Assembly: GCF_021404405.1 (NCBI RefSeq)
Contig: NZ_JABFTV010000002.1
Coordinates: 186,001 to 250,000, forward strand
Direction: 5' to 3'
DNA length: 64,000 bases
Source of the DNA: Billgrantia aerodenitrificans
Lineage (GTDB): Bacteria; Pseudomonadota; Gammaproteobacteria; Pseudomonadales; Halomonadaceae
Under the pieces are notes generated by a model. It searched no databases. It saw only the letters and a program-made list of their open reading frames with translations, and was not told the DNA's origin. The position numbers were made by a program, and so were the translations under genes. Below are positions 27,508-39,522 of this stretch, in pieces; position 1 is the stretch's first letter, and each line of letters begins with the position of its first letter.

Positions 27508-28086
27508 TCAGGCCCTGCGCTGGTGCAGCCGACGCTCCAGTTGTTCCAAAAGGGTGGTCTCACCTCGCAGCCACGGACCGAGCAGGCGCATGGAGAGCGG
27601 AATGAACAGGAACACCATTAGCGGGGTCAGCGCCAACGTGCTGAACATGACCTTGGGTAACAAAGGCAAGTGCACAAGAAAAGGGCCTGCAAGCCACTGG
27701 AACGCAAGTGATACCGGAAAGAAGGCCAGCCAGATGGCAATCGCCTGCTTCCAGCGCGGCGGCGTCTTGCCGGTGGCCTCCTGGAACCATCCATCGAGGC
27801 CAATGGCGCGGTGAGCATGCGGTGCCTCATAAAGGCCTCGTCCGCGAGCAAGCCAGGCTCGACGCGAGGCGGAGTGCTCCCAGGCGGCCATCGTCTCGGC
27901 GTCCTTGAAGCGAAAGATGAGCTGATATTCATCGTCACCGGGTGGAGGGGCTAGCACGCCGGAGCCCAGGTAGCCGGTGAAGTCGGCTGCCAGCTCGCGG
28001 CCCTCTTCGAGCCAGGCGATGAAATCGAGGTAACGCCCACTCGCCACGCGGCGCGCCACCATCAGAGTGACAGGGGAGGATGACAT
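27508..28086 (-). CDS. Antibiotic biosynthesis monooxygenase (ABM)-domain membrane protein
   Basis: The 192-aa protein has a ferredoxin-like ABM domain (about 5-95: TLMVARRVASGRYLDFIAWL, YQLIFRFKDAETMAAWEHS) joined to two hydrophobic segments (about 115-135 and 148-168) and a basic C-terminus. This class is annotated as membrane-bound ABM or TauE-like small proteins of unknown function. ATG 28086 was chosen for AAGGAG 8 nt upstream and because the domain begins directly after. It stands alone between argE and katG. Confidence 0.8.
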   Translation of the reverse strand: MSSSPVTLMVARRVASGRYLDFIAWLEEGRELAADFTGYLGSGVLAPPPGDDEYQLIFRFKDAETMAAWEHSASRRAWLARGRGLYEAPHAHRAIGLDGWFQEATGKTPPRWKQAIAIWLAFFPVSLAFQWLAGPFLVHLPLLPKVMFSTLALTPLMVFLFIPLSMRLLGPWLRGETTLLEQLERRLHQRRA

Positions 28087-30754
<2,668 letters not shown>

Positions 30755-30781
30755 TCCAGCGAGCTAGCGAGAAGAGAGAGG

Positions 30782-30805
30782 CGCCCCGGCAACGGGGCGT
30801 TTTTT
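30782..30805 (+). terminator. Rho-independent terminator of katG
   Basis: The 7-bp stem CGCCCCG (30782-30788) with CGGGGCG (30793-30799) and a GCAA tetraloop is followed by six T. It lies 28 nt after the katG stop. Confidence 0.93.
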
Positions 30806-30867
30806 CTCATTGGCGTTCTTGGGCAGGCCTTCCTCAAGAAAGCAGGCTCGCTGCCGAAGATCAGTTC

Positions 30868-33372
30868 ATGACGACACTGACCCTTCTCATTTTCGATCCA
30901 CATGCCCTGGATGCCGTGCAGGGGGAACATCACCTCCCTTTGGTACTGGTCTCTTGGGCGATCGCGCTGGCGGCCTCCTATGCCGGCCTGGATCTGATCA
31001 AACTGGTCAGTAAAGCCAAGCACGCTGGCTGGCGCAGGCTCTGGTTGCTCGCTGGGGCCGGCATCATGGGGTTGGGCGTATGGAGCATGCACTTCACCGG
31101 TATGCATGCCTATCGGCTTGCCTTCCCCGTGCAGCATGACCCGATCCTGACGCTCTTATCCATCGTGCCCGCCGTGGCGGGGAGCCTGGCGGCCATCTTG
31201 CTACTTTCGCGTGAGACTTCAACTCACCGAGAGCTGATGCTGGCCGGCACCAGCCTGGGGCTGGGGATCGGCATGATGCACTATGTCGGCATGGCCGCCA
31301 TGCATATGCCGGCATCGCTTTATCATGAATTCTGGCTGTTCCTCCTGTCGCTATTCGTGGCCGTCGGTCTCGGCGTCGCTAGCGCCTATGCGTATCGCCT
31401 ATGCCGCCAGGAGTGGGGTATGCGACGCGCCAAGACCTGCGCCTTCATCAGCGCCTTGTTCGTTTCCCTGGCCATCTGCAGCATGCATTACGTGGCCATG
31501 GGGGCTGCCTGGTTCGTTCCCCATCCAGGCGCGGCTTCGCTGCCGCCAATGGCGGAATCGCACTGGATGATCTATCTCATTGGCGGCTGTGTCGTTCTGG
31601 TCGCTTTGCTGACTGTGGTGGCGACACAGGCCCAGCGCCGTTTGCACCTCAGCGAGCAGCATGAACACATGACCCGCACGCGACTGCTGGAGGTGATCTC
31701 CGCGCTTCGCGACGGTGTCGCGCTCTTCGACGGCAAGGGACGTGTGCGGCTCAGCAATGCTGCTCTCGAGCAGCTGCTGGGGTGGGAGGTCGAGCAGAGT
31801 ATCGGCAAGTCGGTGTGGAAGCTGGGTTTCGCGGTCAATAGCCGGGAACTGAGAGACATCATCAGGCAAGCGCTGGAGCAACAGGGAGAATGGAATGGCC
31901 TGATCGAAGCTCAGCATGAGAATGGCTGGCGCTTTCCCGCCTGGCTCAGCGTCAGCAGGGTGATCTATGCCGATAGCAATGAGCGGGACTATGTGGCGTT
32001 GATATCCGATCGCTCCGCTGAACAGGAGGCTCAGCAGCGGATACGCTACCTCGCCTACCATGACACCCTGACCGAGTTACCCAATCGGCGTGCTCTGCAG
32101 GAGCGGTTGAATGGGTGTGAACGTCATCTGGGTAGCGGAACGGCCTTGTCGCTGTTGGTGCTGTTCGACATCGACCGTTTCAAGATCCTCAACGACAGCT
32201 TGGGTCAGGACATCGGCGATGAGCTGCTGCGCCAACTGGCGACACGTCTGCGCCAATGGGCTAATGACGATCTTCATGTCGCTCGTCTGGACGGCAACGA
32301 GTTCGCTCTGCTGGCGCGCTTGAGTGCCACCCACAGGTCGGCCGCCGGGCGTGAAGCGCGCGGGCTTACCGAACGTGTGCTGGCGTCACTCTCCGCCGAT
32401 TATCTTCTGCACGGCCATACCTACCCCTGCCGACTCAGTGTCGGCATGCTGGTGTTCGATCCTTACATGGGTACGACTCCGGCAATGCTGTTCAAGCGTG
32501 CCGGTCTGGCGCTCCTCGAGGCCAAGCGACAGCGCGATGCGGTTCCTCAGCTGTTTTCTCCGGAGCTGGAGCAGGAGCGGGAGGCGAGGCTTACGCTCGA
32601 GCGTGAGCTGCGACATGCCATCGACAACGGTGAGTTGCGATTGCATCTCCAGCCCCAGGTTGATGCCGACCGGCACGTCATCGGTGCAGAAGCGCTGGTG
32701 CGTTGGCAGCATCCAGCTCGGGGCTTCGTCTCGCCAGGGGAGTTCATTCCGCTGGCGGAAGAGAGCGGGTTGATCCTGCCCTTGGGCAGTTGGGTCCTTC
32801 AGGAGGGCTGCCGTCTCTTGGGGGAGTGGCGGCGCCGTTCCGAATTCAGCGATCTCAAGCTCTCCCTGAACGTCAGCGTGCGTCAGTTCCAGCAGCCCGA
32901 CTTCGTCGACCAGGTGCTCACGGCCATCTATCGTCACTCGGCGGCACCGGGCAGCCTGACTCTCGAGCTCACCGAGTCGCTGCTGCTCAAGGATCCGGAA
33001 GGTACCATCGAAAAGATGTTGCTGCTGCGTCGCATAGGCGTCAGCTTCGCGTTGGACGACTTCGGCACCGGCTACTCTTCCATGGTCTATCTCAAGGCAC
33101 TGCCTCTGGATACCTTGAAGATCGACATTGCCTTCGTCCGTGACCTTAGCCATGACACCCAATCCACCCCCATTGCCGCAGCCATCGTGGCCCTGGCTCA
33201 GAGTCTGGAGCTAGGCGTCATCGCCGAGGGCGTCGAAACCGAGACACAGCGCGCCGTGCTTGCCGGGTTGGGTTGCCACCAATACCAAGGCTACCTGTTC
33301 GGCCGACCGCTGCCGGTCGAGGAGTTCCACCCTACGCCGGTTGCCCAGAGAGAGGCGCCGCCGGCCGCTTAG
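30868..33372 (+). CDS. MHYT-PAS-GGDEF-EAL membrane protein (probable c-di-GMP phosphodiesterase)
   Basis: The 834-aa protein has an N-terminal MHYT sensor of about seven membrane segments with three motifs (MHFT 74-77, MHYV 137-140, MHYV 206-209), which are thought to bind copper or sense diatomic gases. A PAS domain follows (about 265-385), then GGDEF (about 390-560) and EAL (about 575-820). The GGDEF signature is degenerate (RLDGNEF, about 473-479), so cyclase activity is unlikely. The EAL site is intact: EALVRW (about 608), LNVSVRQF, LELTES, LDDFGTGYSS, LKIDIAF and IAEGVET. It therefore probably degrades c-di-GMP. ATG 30868 was chosen because the longer frame overlaps katG. Confidence 0.92.
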   Translation: MTTLTLLIFDPHALDAVQGEHHLPLVLVSWAIALAASYAGLDLIKLVSKAKHAGWRRLWLLAGAGIMGLGVWSMHFTGMHAYRLAFPVQHDPILTLLSIVPAVAGSLAAILLLSRETSTHRELMLAGTSLGLGIGMMHYVGMAAMHMPASLYHEFWLFLLSLFVAVGLGVASAYAYRLCRQEWGMRRAKTCAFISALFVSLAICSMHYVAMGAAWFVPHPGAASLPPMAESHWMIYLIGGCVVLVALLTVVATQAQRRLHLSEQHEHMTRTRLLEVISALRDGVALFDGKGRVRLSNAALEQLLGWEVEQSIGKSVWKLGFAVNSRELRDIIRQALEQQGEWNGLIEAQHENGWRFPAWLSVSRVIYADSNERDYVALISDRSAEQEAQQRIRYLAYHDTLTELPNRRALQERLNGCERHLGSGTALSLLVLFDIDRFKILNDSLGQDIGDELLRQLATRLRQWANDDLHVARLDGNEFALLARLSATHRSAAGREARGLTERVLASLSADYLLHGHTYPCRLSVGMLVFDPYMGTTPAMLFKRAGLALLEAKRQRDAVPQLFSPELEQEREARLTLERELRHAIDNGELRLHLQPQVDADRHVIGAEALVRWQHPARGFVSPGEFIPLAEESGLILPLGSWVLQEGCRLLGEWRRRSEFSDLKLSLNVSVRQFQQPDFVDQVLTAIYRHSAAPGSLTLELTESLLLKDPEGTIEKMLLLRRIGVSFALDDFGTGYSSMVYLKALPLDTLKIDIAFVRDLSHDTQSTPIAAAIVALAQSLELGVIAEGVETETQRAVLAGLGCHQYQGYLFGRPLPVEEFHPTPVAQREAPPAA

Positions 33373-33375
33373 CAA

Positions 33376-34254
33376 TCATGGCGGCGTGCCGATTACCCGG
33401 TCCAGCTCCCGGTTGAATTCTGCAGGTTTGGCCATGTGCAGGAAGTGGTCGGTGCCTTCTACGATCACGGCATCGAATTCGGGTAGCAGCTGCCGGTTGG
33501 CTTCGATATCGGTCGGCCACAGGTCGGCATTGATGGCCACCACTGGTACCGTCAGCTCCTCGAAGTGCTGCGCTGCCTCGCCCTCGGCATGCCGGGTAAA
33601 CATGTCTTGCATGGCACTGGTAGCCACCTGAGGCGGCGCTGCCGCCATGTCCTGCACGATCCAGTCGCGCAAAGTGGCATCGGTCTCCTCGAGGAACATC
33701 GAGGCGACGAAGTGGCGGGTAGCGGAGACGAAGTCCTGCTGGATCGGCCCCAGCATTTCGTCGATCTGGGCCTCGGTGATTTCCTCTGCGACGTTGTGGA
33801 AGGTATCGACACCCACGATCCCGATGACGCGTTCCGGCATGAGTCGCGCCGCTTCCACGGCGACCGGTCCGCCCATGGAGTGCCCGATCAGAAGGGCCTG
33901 ATCCACCTCCAGCTCCTCCAGCACCGCCTTCACGTCCTCGCCGAAGGCCGGCATGGTGAAGTCTTCACGCTCCTGGCCGGAATGGCCGTGCCCGGCGAGA
34001 TCGATCGTCACCACCCGATGTTGCTGAGAGAAGTGAGGCACCTGCCCGCGCCAGTAGCGCCCGTCGCAGCTCCAGCCGTGGATGAACACGAGCGTGGGTT
34101 CGCCACTGCCGTGAACCTCATAGGCGATCGGTACCCCGTCTGCCGACTCGGTCATTCGCGGCCAGTTCACCTCGGCTGCCAGCGCCTGGCCCGCCAGCCC
34201 CAACAGCAGTGCCAGGCGCAGGTAACGTATGCCGTGCAACGCCAACTCCTTCAT
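33376..34254 (-). CDS. Exported alpha/beta hydrolase
   Basis: The 292-aa protein has a signal peptide (1-26, ending AGQALA) and an alpha/beta-hydrolase fold: oxyanion HGW (FIHGWSCD), nucleophile GHSMGG (about residue 118), Asp in AINADLWPTD and catalytic His in VEGTDHFLH. It is probably a periplasmic or secreted esterase; the substrate is unknown. The start at 34254 is supported by GGGAGG 4 nt upstream and places the signal peptide at the N-terminus. The frame also opens further upstream without a ribosome-binding site. Its stop is 3 nt from the stop of the convergent EAL gene. Confidence 0.87.
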   Translation of the reverse strand: MKELALHGIRYLRLALLLGLAGQALAAEVNWPRMTESADGVPIAYEVHGSGEPTLVFIHGWSCDGRYWRGQVPHFSQQHRVVTIDLAGHGHSGQEREDFTMPAFGEDVKAVLEELEVDQALLIGHSMGGPVAVEAARLMPERVIGIVGVDTFHNVAEEITEAQIDEMLGPIQQDFVSATRHFVASMFLEETDATLRDWIVQDMAAAPPQVATSAMQDMFTRHAEGEAAQHFEELTVPVVAINADLWPTDIEANRQLLPEFDAVIVEGTDHFLHMAKPAEFNRELDRVIGTPP

Positions 34255-34352
34255 GCTGCCTCCCTCAATCTCTCCATGACTCATGCAGCATAGCCGAGCC
34301 AGGCCGCCTATCGATGTTTCTTCGAGCGGCTAGACACTCACCAACCTCCCGC

Positions 34353-34721
34353 TCAGTAACGGCTTTCGTGTCTCAATTCCTCCTCGACGGGCCTTACCTC
34401 GATGGTGCCAAGTCGCGCTGACGGCCAGCCGGCAGCAATCTCCAGGGCTTCCTCTTCTGACGCGACCTCGATCAGGAAGAAACCGCCTAGCTGCTCCTTG
34501 GTCTCGGCAAAGGGCCCATCGGTCATGGTCAGTTCGTCATTACGAACTCTCAGAGTGTGAGCCTTGGTGGCGCTCTGCAAGGCGTTGGTCAGGACCAGTT
34601 TGCCTCGTTTCTGCAGGTCGTCCACATAATCCAGGGTTTCCTGTAGTAGCTCATGCCACTGGGCTTCCGTCATTTCGCTGAATATTCGCTCTTCCTCATA
34701 GGCGAGACAGAGGTACTTCAT
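34353..34721 (-). CDS. YciI family protein (DGPF domain)
   Basis: The 122-aa protein begins MKYLCLAYEEE and has the DGPF motif TMTDGPFAETKEQLGGFFLIE (about 66-86, in pieces), the mark of YCII-related DGPF proteins. These fold like ferredoxins and occur near ECF sigma factors or in small-molecule metabolism, with no assigned reaction. No sigma gene is adjacent here. It stands between the hydrolase and sbcC. Confidence 0.9.
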   Translation of the reverse strand: MKYLCLAYEEERIFSEMTEAQWHELLQETLDYVDDLQKRGKLVLTNALQSATKAHTLRVRNDELTMTDGPFAETKEQLGGFFLIEVASEEEALEIAAGWPSARLGTIEVRPVEEELRHESRY

Positions 34722-34802
34722 GGGAGACCCTCATGTTGGGAATGCTGACCCGTAGAAGATGGCGCACGGGCTGGACCGGCGCAATGGAAGGACGAAGAGA
34801 CC

Positions 34803-37800
34803 TCAAAGGCTGACCAACCTTGCCCGACTGGTGCCATTCCCCAGCGGTTCCACCTGGATCTGCACTGGAATACGCTCGTGCATTTCCTGCACGTGGGAGA
34901 TCACCCCGACGCGGCGGCCCAGGGCTTGCAGGCCGTCGAGCGCTTCCATGGCCAGCGCCAGCGACTGCGGGTCGAGGCTGCCGAAGCCCTCGTCGATGAA
35001 CAGCGACTCGATGGTGAGCTCGCCCGAGGCCATGGAGGCGAGTCCCAGGGCCAGGGCCAGCGAGACGAGGAAGGTCTCGCCGCCGGAGAGCGAGTGCACC
35101 GAGCGGCGCTCGTCGCCCATGTCGTGGTCCACCACCAGCAGGCCCAGCTCGCTGCCGCCGCGGGCCAGCCGGTAGCGGCGGCTGAGATTGGCCAGATGGG
35201 CGTTGGCGTGCTCCAGCAGCTGCTCCAGGTTGTAGGCCTGGGCGATGCGGCGAAACGCCTTACCGTCGGCGGAGCCGATCAGTTCGCTGATGCGCCCCCA
35301 GCGGACCTGTTCGGCACGGGCGGCTTCCAGCTCGGCCTGGCCCTGCTGCTGGCGCAGACGCCGACGGTCGTCGTCGCGCAGGGCGTGAACGGCATCGTCA
35401 CGCACCTGCTGCGCTTCCGCCAGCTTGGGCCGTAGCGCCGTTTGCTGGGCGTCCAGCGTTTCCCTGATGCTGGCGATTCGGGCTTCGACCGCTTCGCTCA
35501 GCAGTTCGGCCTCGCTGTCGGCCAGTGCCCGCTCGCGGCGGTGTTCGAGCAGGGAATGACGTCGCTCGGTGAGACTGGCCTCGGTGCGCTGGCGTGCCTC
35601 GTCGGCATCGGCAAGCTCACGCTCCTGGCGGGCGGCCTCGTCCTCGGGTTGCGCCAACAGCCGCGCCAGGGTGGCGTCGTCCAACTGTGGATGCGCGTGG
35701 CGCCACTCGGCCAGCCGAGCATCCAGCGTGACCCGCTCCTGACGGAGCCCTTCGATGCGCTCGGCCTCGTGGTTGGCCTGCTGGGTGAGCCGAGCCTGCT
35801 CGCGTTCGGCGCCGTGGCAGCGCTCGATGGCCTGGTCGCGCTCACGGCGGGCGGACTCCTGGCTGGCTTCCAGCCGCTGCTGCCAGGCGTCGGCCGAGGC
35901 GTGCTCGCCGAGCAGAGCCTGGAGCCGCTCGGCGAGTGACTGCCGCTCCTGGCGCAGGGGCGGTAGCTGGGCGTCGAGCTGGGCCTGCGTTTCTTTCAGC
36001 GTAGCGCTGCGGGCCTCGTGCTGGGCGCGTTCGAGCTCGCCCTGGCGCAGGGCCTCTTCCAGCGGGCTCAGCTCCGCCTCGGCACGGGCCAGCTCCTGGA
36101 GCGTACGCTCGGCCCGTTCACGCTCGGTGGCGCTATGCCGCCGCTGGTGAGCGAGCCATGTCTCACGCTCCTCAGGCGCAACGTCGGCCAGCTCCGCATG
36201 CAGGGGATGTCCGCTCAAGGCCTGCCGGGCCTGGGCCAGTCTCTCCTCTGCCTGTTGCAGCTCCTGCCGGCCGCGTGTGATCGACGCCAGCGCGGCACGG
36301 TACTCGCCCTCGAGCTCGCTGCGTGCCAGTTGGGCCTGCTCGAAGGCCTGTCTGGCCTCGGCCAGCTGTGCGTCTTCCTGCTCCTGCTGGGCGGCGAGCT
36401 GGGCCGCCTCTGGGGTGGCTGGCGGCCGCTGGCGGAAGGGGTGGTCGTGGCCGCCGCAAACCGGGCAGGGCTCGCCTTCCCGCAGGGTTTCGCGCAGCCG
36501 TGCCACGCTCTCGCTGCGAGCGGCACGGCTGCGCTCGATGAAATCGCGCAGGGTGGCGTAACGCCGCTCGCTGTCGTCGAGCCGCTCACGGGCGGCCTTG
36601 CCCTGAATGGTCAGTTCGGCCTGCCGCTTCTCATCCGCGGCCAGGCGCTCGTTCAACTGACGCTGGGCAAGCTCGGCCCGCAGGGACTCCTGCCAGCGGC
36701 TGGCGAGTTCATCCAGTTCCAGCCCGCGGCGGGCGGCGTGGTCGTGGGTCTGTTGTGCCGCCTGGCGGACAGCATCGAGCCGCTCATGGCTGCCCATCAG
36801 TTGGCGCAGGGTGGTCTGCCATTCGTCGCGCCGGCGTTGCAGTTCGTGCAGCCTGGCCGCGGTGGCCCGATGCTGCTGGTCAAGAGTCTTTGCCTGCTGG
36901 CGGCAGCTCTGATGACGGGATTCGAGCTCGGCCAGTTGGCGCTCCAGGGTAGCCAGCGCCTGGGCGTGTTCGCGCGCCTCGCGCAGGCTCGGTTCGGCCT
37001 GCTGGCGGGCCTGGCTGGCGGCTTCCAACTGGCGAGCGGCCTGATCCCGGGACTGCTCTGCCTGGGTTTGCAGGGTGCGGGCCTGCTCGAGGGCTGCCTG
37101 CGTCTGCCGGTGGGCCTGCTCCAACGCGGCGATTTCATCCGGCAGCGCGGTCTGGCGCAGCAGGTGGTGGCGCTGGGGGGCAAGCAGGCGGCGGCAGTCG
37201 CGGTCGGCCCGGGCAGCGGCCAGCGCCTGCCAGCGATCCTCGGCTTCGCGCTGCTGACGAACGCCATCGAGATAGGCCTGGCGCAGCCGCTCGTCGGCGC
37301 CATGCCACTGTCGCTGGGCGTCGAGCTCCCTGGCCTGCTGCTGCAGGGCGACCAGGGCCTGCTCGGCGGTTTCGGCCTGGCGTTCCAGCTCGCTGCGGGC
37401 CTCGGGTTCGGCGGGCAGGTCGTCGGCGAGTTTTGCCTGCAGGGCCTCGACGTGTCGCTTGGCCGTGATCGCCCGCCGGTAGGCGGCTTCGGAAATGCGT
37501 GAATACTCGGCGGTGCCGGTGAGCCGTTCTAACAGATCGCTGCGCTCGTTGTCATCGGCCTTGAGGAAGGCAGCGAACTCGCTCTGGGCCAGCAGCACGG
37601 CACGGGTGAACTGATCGAAGGTCAGCCCCAGGCGTTCCGGCAGAAGCTCGGCGAACTCGCGCTTCTGGGCGGTGAGCAGGCGCTCGTCGTCGAGATCGGT
37701 GAGCGACTGCTCTACCGCCTGTAGACGACCGCTGGCCTTCTCACGGGCGCGGCGCACGGCCCAGCGGGCGCGGTAGCGACGCCCATCGCGACCGAGAAAG

Positions 37801-38099
37801 TCGACTTCGGCGTAGCCGCCGGCAGTGCCGCGGCGCAGCAGGGTGCGCGGGTCGGCGGTGCTCACCGTCTCGCCTTCCACGTCGGGCAGCGGTGCATCGC
37901 GACCGGGCGCCTGGCGCAGCCTTGGGGTGTTGCCGTAGAGAGCCAGGCACAGGGCGTCGAGCAGGGTGCTCTTGCCGGCGCCGGTGGGGCCGGTGATGGC
38001 GAACAGGCCGGCATCGCTGAGCGGTGGTGCGGTGAAGTCGAGCTCCAGCGGGCCGGGCAGGGAGGCGAGGTTGGCCAGGCGCAGGGCGAGAATCTTCAT
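34803..38099 (-). CDS. sbcC: Exonuclease SbcC (SMC-like ATPase subunit)
   Basis: The 1098-aa protein has an N-terminal ABC ATPase lobe with Walker A GPTGAGKST (37-45) and two long, Glu/Arg/Ala-rich coiled coils. A zinc hook, CPVCGGHDHPF, sits near residue 543, in the middle. The C-terminal lobe has the signature LSGGETFLVSLALALGLA and Walker B LFIDEGFGSLD (about 1030). With SbcD it forms the nuclease complex that opens DNA hairpins and protein-blocked ends at repair and replication sites. Its start overlaps the sbcD stop by 4 nt (ATGA), so the two are translationally coupled. Confidence 0.96.
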   Translation of the reverse strand: MKILALRLANLASLPGPLELDFTAPPLSDAGLFAITGPTGAGKSTLLDALCLALYGNTPRLRQAPGRDAPLPDVEGETVSTADPRTLLRRGTAGGYAEVDFLGRDGRRYRARWAVRRAREKASGRLQAVEQSLTDLDDERLLTAQKREFAELLPERLGLTFDQFTRAVLLAQSEFAAFLKADDNERSDLLERLTGTAEYSRISEAAYRRAITAKRHVEALQAKLADDLPAEPEARSELERQAETAEQALVALQQQARELDAQRQWHGADERLRQAYLDGVRQQREAEDRWQALAAARADRDCRRLLAPQRHHLLRQTALPDEIAALEQAHRQTQAALEQARTLQTQAEQSRDQAARQLEAASQARQQAEPSLREAREHAQALATLERQLAELESRHQSCRQQAKTLDQQHRATAARLHELQRRRDEWQTTLRQLMGSHERLDAVRQAAQQTHDHAARRGLELDELASRWQESLRAELAQRQLNERLAADEKRQAELTIQGKAARERLDDSERRYATLRDFIERSRAARSESVARLRETLREGEPCPVCGGHDHPFRQRPPATPEAAQLAAQQEQEDAQLAEARQAFEQAQLARSELEGEYRAALASITRGRQELQQAEERLAQARQALSGHPLHAELADVAPEERETWLAHQRRHSATERERAERTLQELARAEAELSPLEEALRQGELERAQHEARSATLKETQAQLDAQLPPLRQERQSLAERLQALLGEHASADAWQQRLEASQESARRERDQAIERCHGAEREQARLTQQANHEAERIEGLRQERVTLDARLAEWRHAHPQLDDATLARLLAQPEDEAARQERELADADEARQRTEASLTERRHSLLEHRRERALADSEAELLSEAVEARIASIRETLDAQQTALRPKLAEAQQVRDDAVHALRDDDRRRLRQQQGQAELEAARAEQVRWGRISELIGSADGKAFRRIAQAYNLEQLLEHANAHLANLSRRYRLARGGSELGLLVVDHDMGDERRSVHSLSGGETFLVSLALALGLASMASGELTIESLFIDEGFGSLDPQSLALAMEALDGLQALGRRVGVISHVQEMHERIPVQIQVEPLGNGTSRARLVSL

Positions 38100-39391
38100 G
38101 GGCGCCGCTCCCCGCTACGCGGCTCTTCATGGGTGTCGAGCACGTCCTGCAGCAGCTGGTCGAAGTCGGCCAGCACGTCGTCGCTGGGGGGCTCGCCCCA
38201 CTGTTTTTCCCAGGTCCGCTGAAACAGCTTTCTCGGGCCCAGCTGCTGCAGGTCGACTCGCTCCGGCTTGTCTCCGGTAGCCTGCTGAGGCAGGCGCCGC
38301 TCCAGGCGCAGCAGGCGCACGGCCTTGCCGTCGAGAGCCACTTCCACCCGGGCGCGCAGGTCGGGCACCGGGGCGGTGAGCGAAACACGCACTTCCAGCC
38401 AGGGCCACCGCTCGCGTGGTAGGGCGGGGTCGTGGGGCAGTGCCTCGAGTTCGGACAACACCTCGTCGAGCTCGCCGGGGCCGACACGATTCATGGCCAC
38501 GGGGCGCGGCACGGCAATTGCCTCCACCTGGGCGAGGCTCTCGCCTTCAAGTACCGCCGCCACCACCTGATGAGGGTAATTCACCTCGCTGAAGTCCAGC
38601 GGCAGGGGGCTGCCGCTGTAGCGGATGTGCGCCTCGCCGACCTGCTGGGCGCGGTGCAGGTGGCCCAGCGCCACATAGGCGATGTCGGTAGGAAAGAGCC
38701 CGGCAGAGATCGACTCCTCGCCGCCGATGACGATGGGCCTTTCGCTGGCCTCGGAAACGGCGGCACCGTGCAGGTGGGCGTGGCTCATGGCCACCAGCGC
38801 CTGGCCGGGCGCGCGCCGCTTGCGGGCAGCGTCGATCAGTTGCTCGTGCACCCGGGAAATGCCGGCGACGTAGTCGTTGCGTGGCTTGTCGCTGAGCGGT
38901 TCGCCTTCGTTGGCTTCTGCAGGGGCCAGGCCATGGCCGGTGACCTCGGCGGGGCGCAGGAAGGGCAGCGCCAGGCACCAGGCGCGGGTTTCGCCGTGGG
39001 CGTCGGTGAGTGGTACCAGCAGGCGTTCGGCGTCGAGGCTGCCGTCGTCGAGCCAGCACACCCGGCCCAGGGCGTGGGTGCGCAGCCGGCGCATCAGCGG
39101 CGCCGGCAGCTCGATCCGGTTGCCGCTGTCGTGGTTGCCGGCAATCAGCACGATGTCCAGTGCCGGCAGGCGCTCGTGGGCGCTGACGATGAAGTCGTAG
39201 AGCAGTGCCTGGGCGGCAAGCGAGGGATTGACCACGTCGAAGACGTCGCCGGCGACGAGCAGGGCGTCGGCCTCGCGTGCGACGAGGGTATCGAGCAGCC
39301 AGTCGAGAAACAGGCGGTGTTCGGCGTGGCGCTCCTGGCCGTGGAAGGTCTGGCCCAGATGCCAGTCGGCGGTGTGGATCAGCTTGAGCAC
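38096..39391 (-). CDS. sbcD: Exonuclease SbcD (Mre11-like nuclease subunit)
   Basis: The 431-aa calcineurin-like phosphoesterase has the Mre11/SbcD motifs HTADWHLGQ (metal Asp, His), VAGDVFD, IAGNHDS, SHAHLHG and ALGHLHR. A C-terminal capping region follows. I chose a GTG start at 39391 (VLKLIHTADWHLG) because GAGGGA lies 4-5 nt upstream and SbcD proteins start right before this motif; the upstream ATG-started extension overlaps the region of the nfi promoter and is not family-like. It partners SbcC in the same operon. Confidence 0.95.
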   Translation of the reverse strand: MLKLIHTADWHLGQTFHGQERHAEHRLFLDWLLDTLVAREADALLVAGDVFDVVNPSLAAQALLYDFIVSAHERLPALDIVLIAGNHDSGNRIELPAPLMRRLRTHALGRVCWLDDGSLDAERLLVPLTDAHGETRAWCLALPFLRPAEVTGHGLAPAEANEGEPLSDKPRNDYVAGISRVHEQLIDAARKRRAPGQALVAMSHAHLHGAAVSEASERPIVIGGEESISAGLFPTDIAYVALGHLHRAQQVGEAHIRYSGSPLPLDFSEVNYPHQVVAAVLEGESLAQVEAIAVPRPVAMNRVGPGELDEVLSELEALPHDPALPRERWPWLEVRVSLTAPVPDLRARVEVALDGKAVRLLRLERRLPQQATGDKPERVDLQQLGPRKLFQRTWEKQWGEPPSDDVLADFDQLLQDVLDTHEEPRSGERRP

Positions 39392-39522
39392 GGTATCCCT
39401 CGTCGTCGGTTCTGCGCCGATGATACACGAAGCCATCGCCGCGCCGTCGTACCGCCTGGTCTTGGGAAGTGCCCTGTGACCGCCTACACTGCGGAACAGT
39501 TTACGTTGCAAGGATGCCAAGG

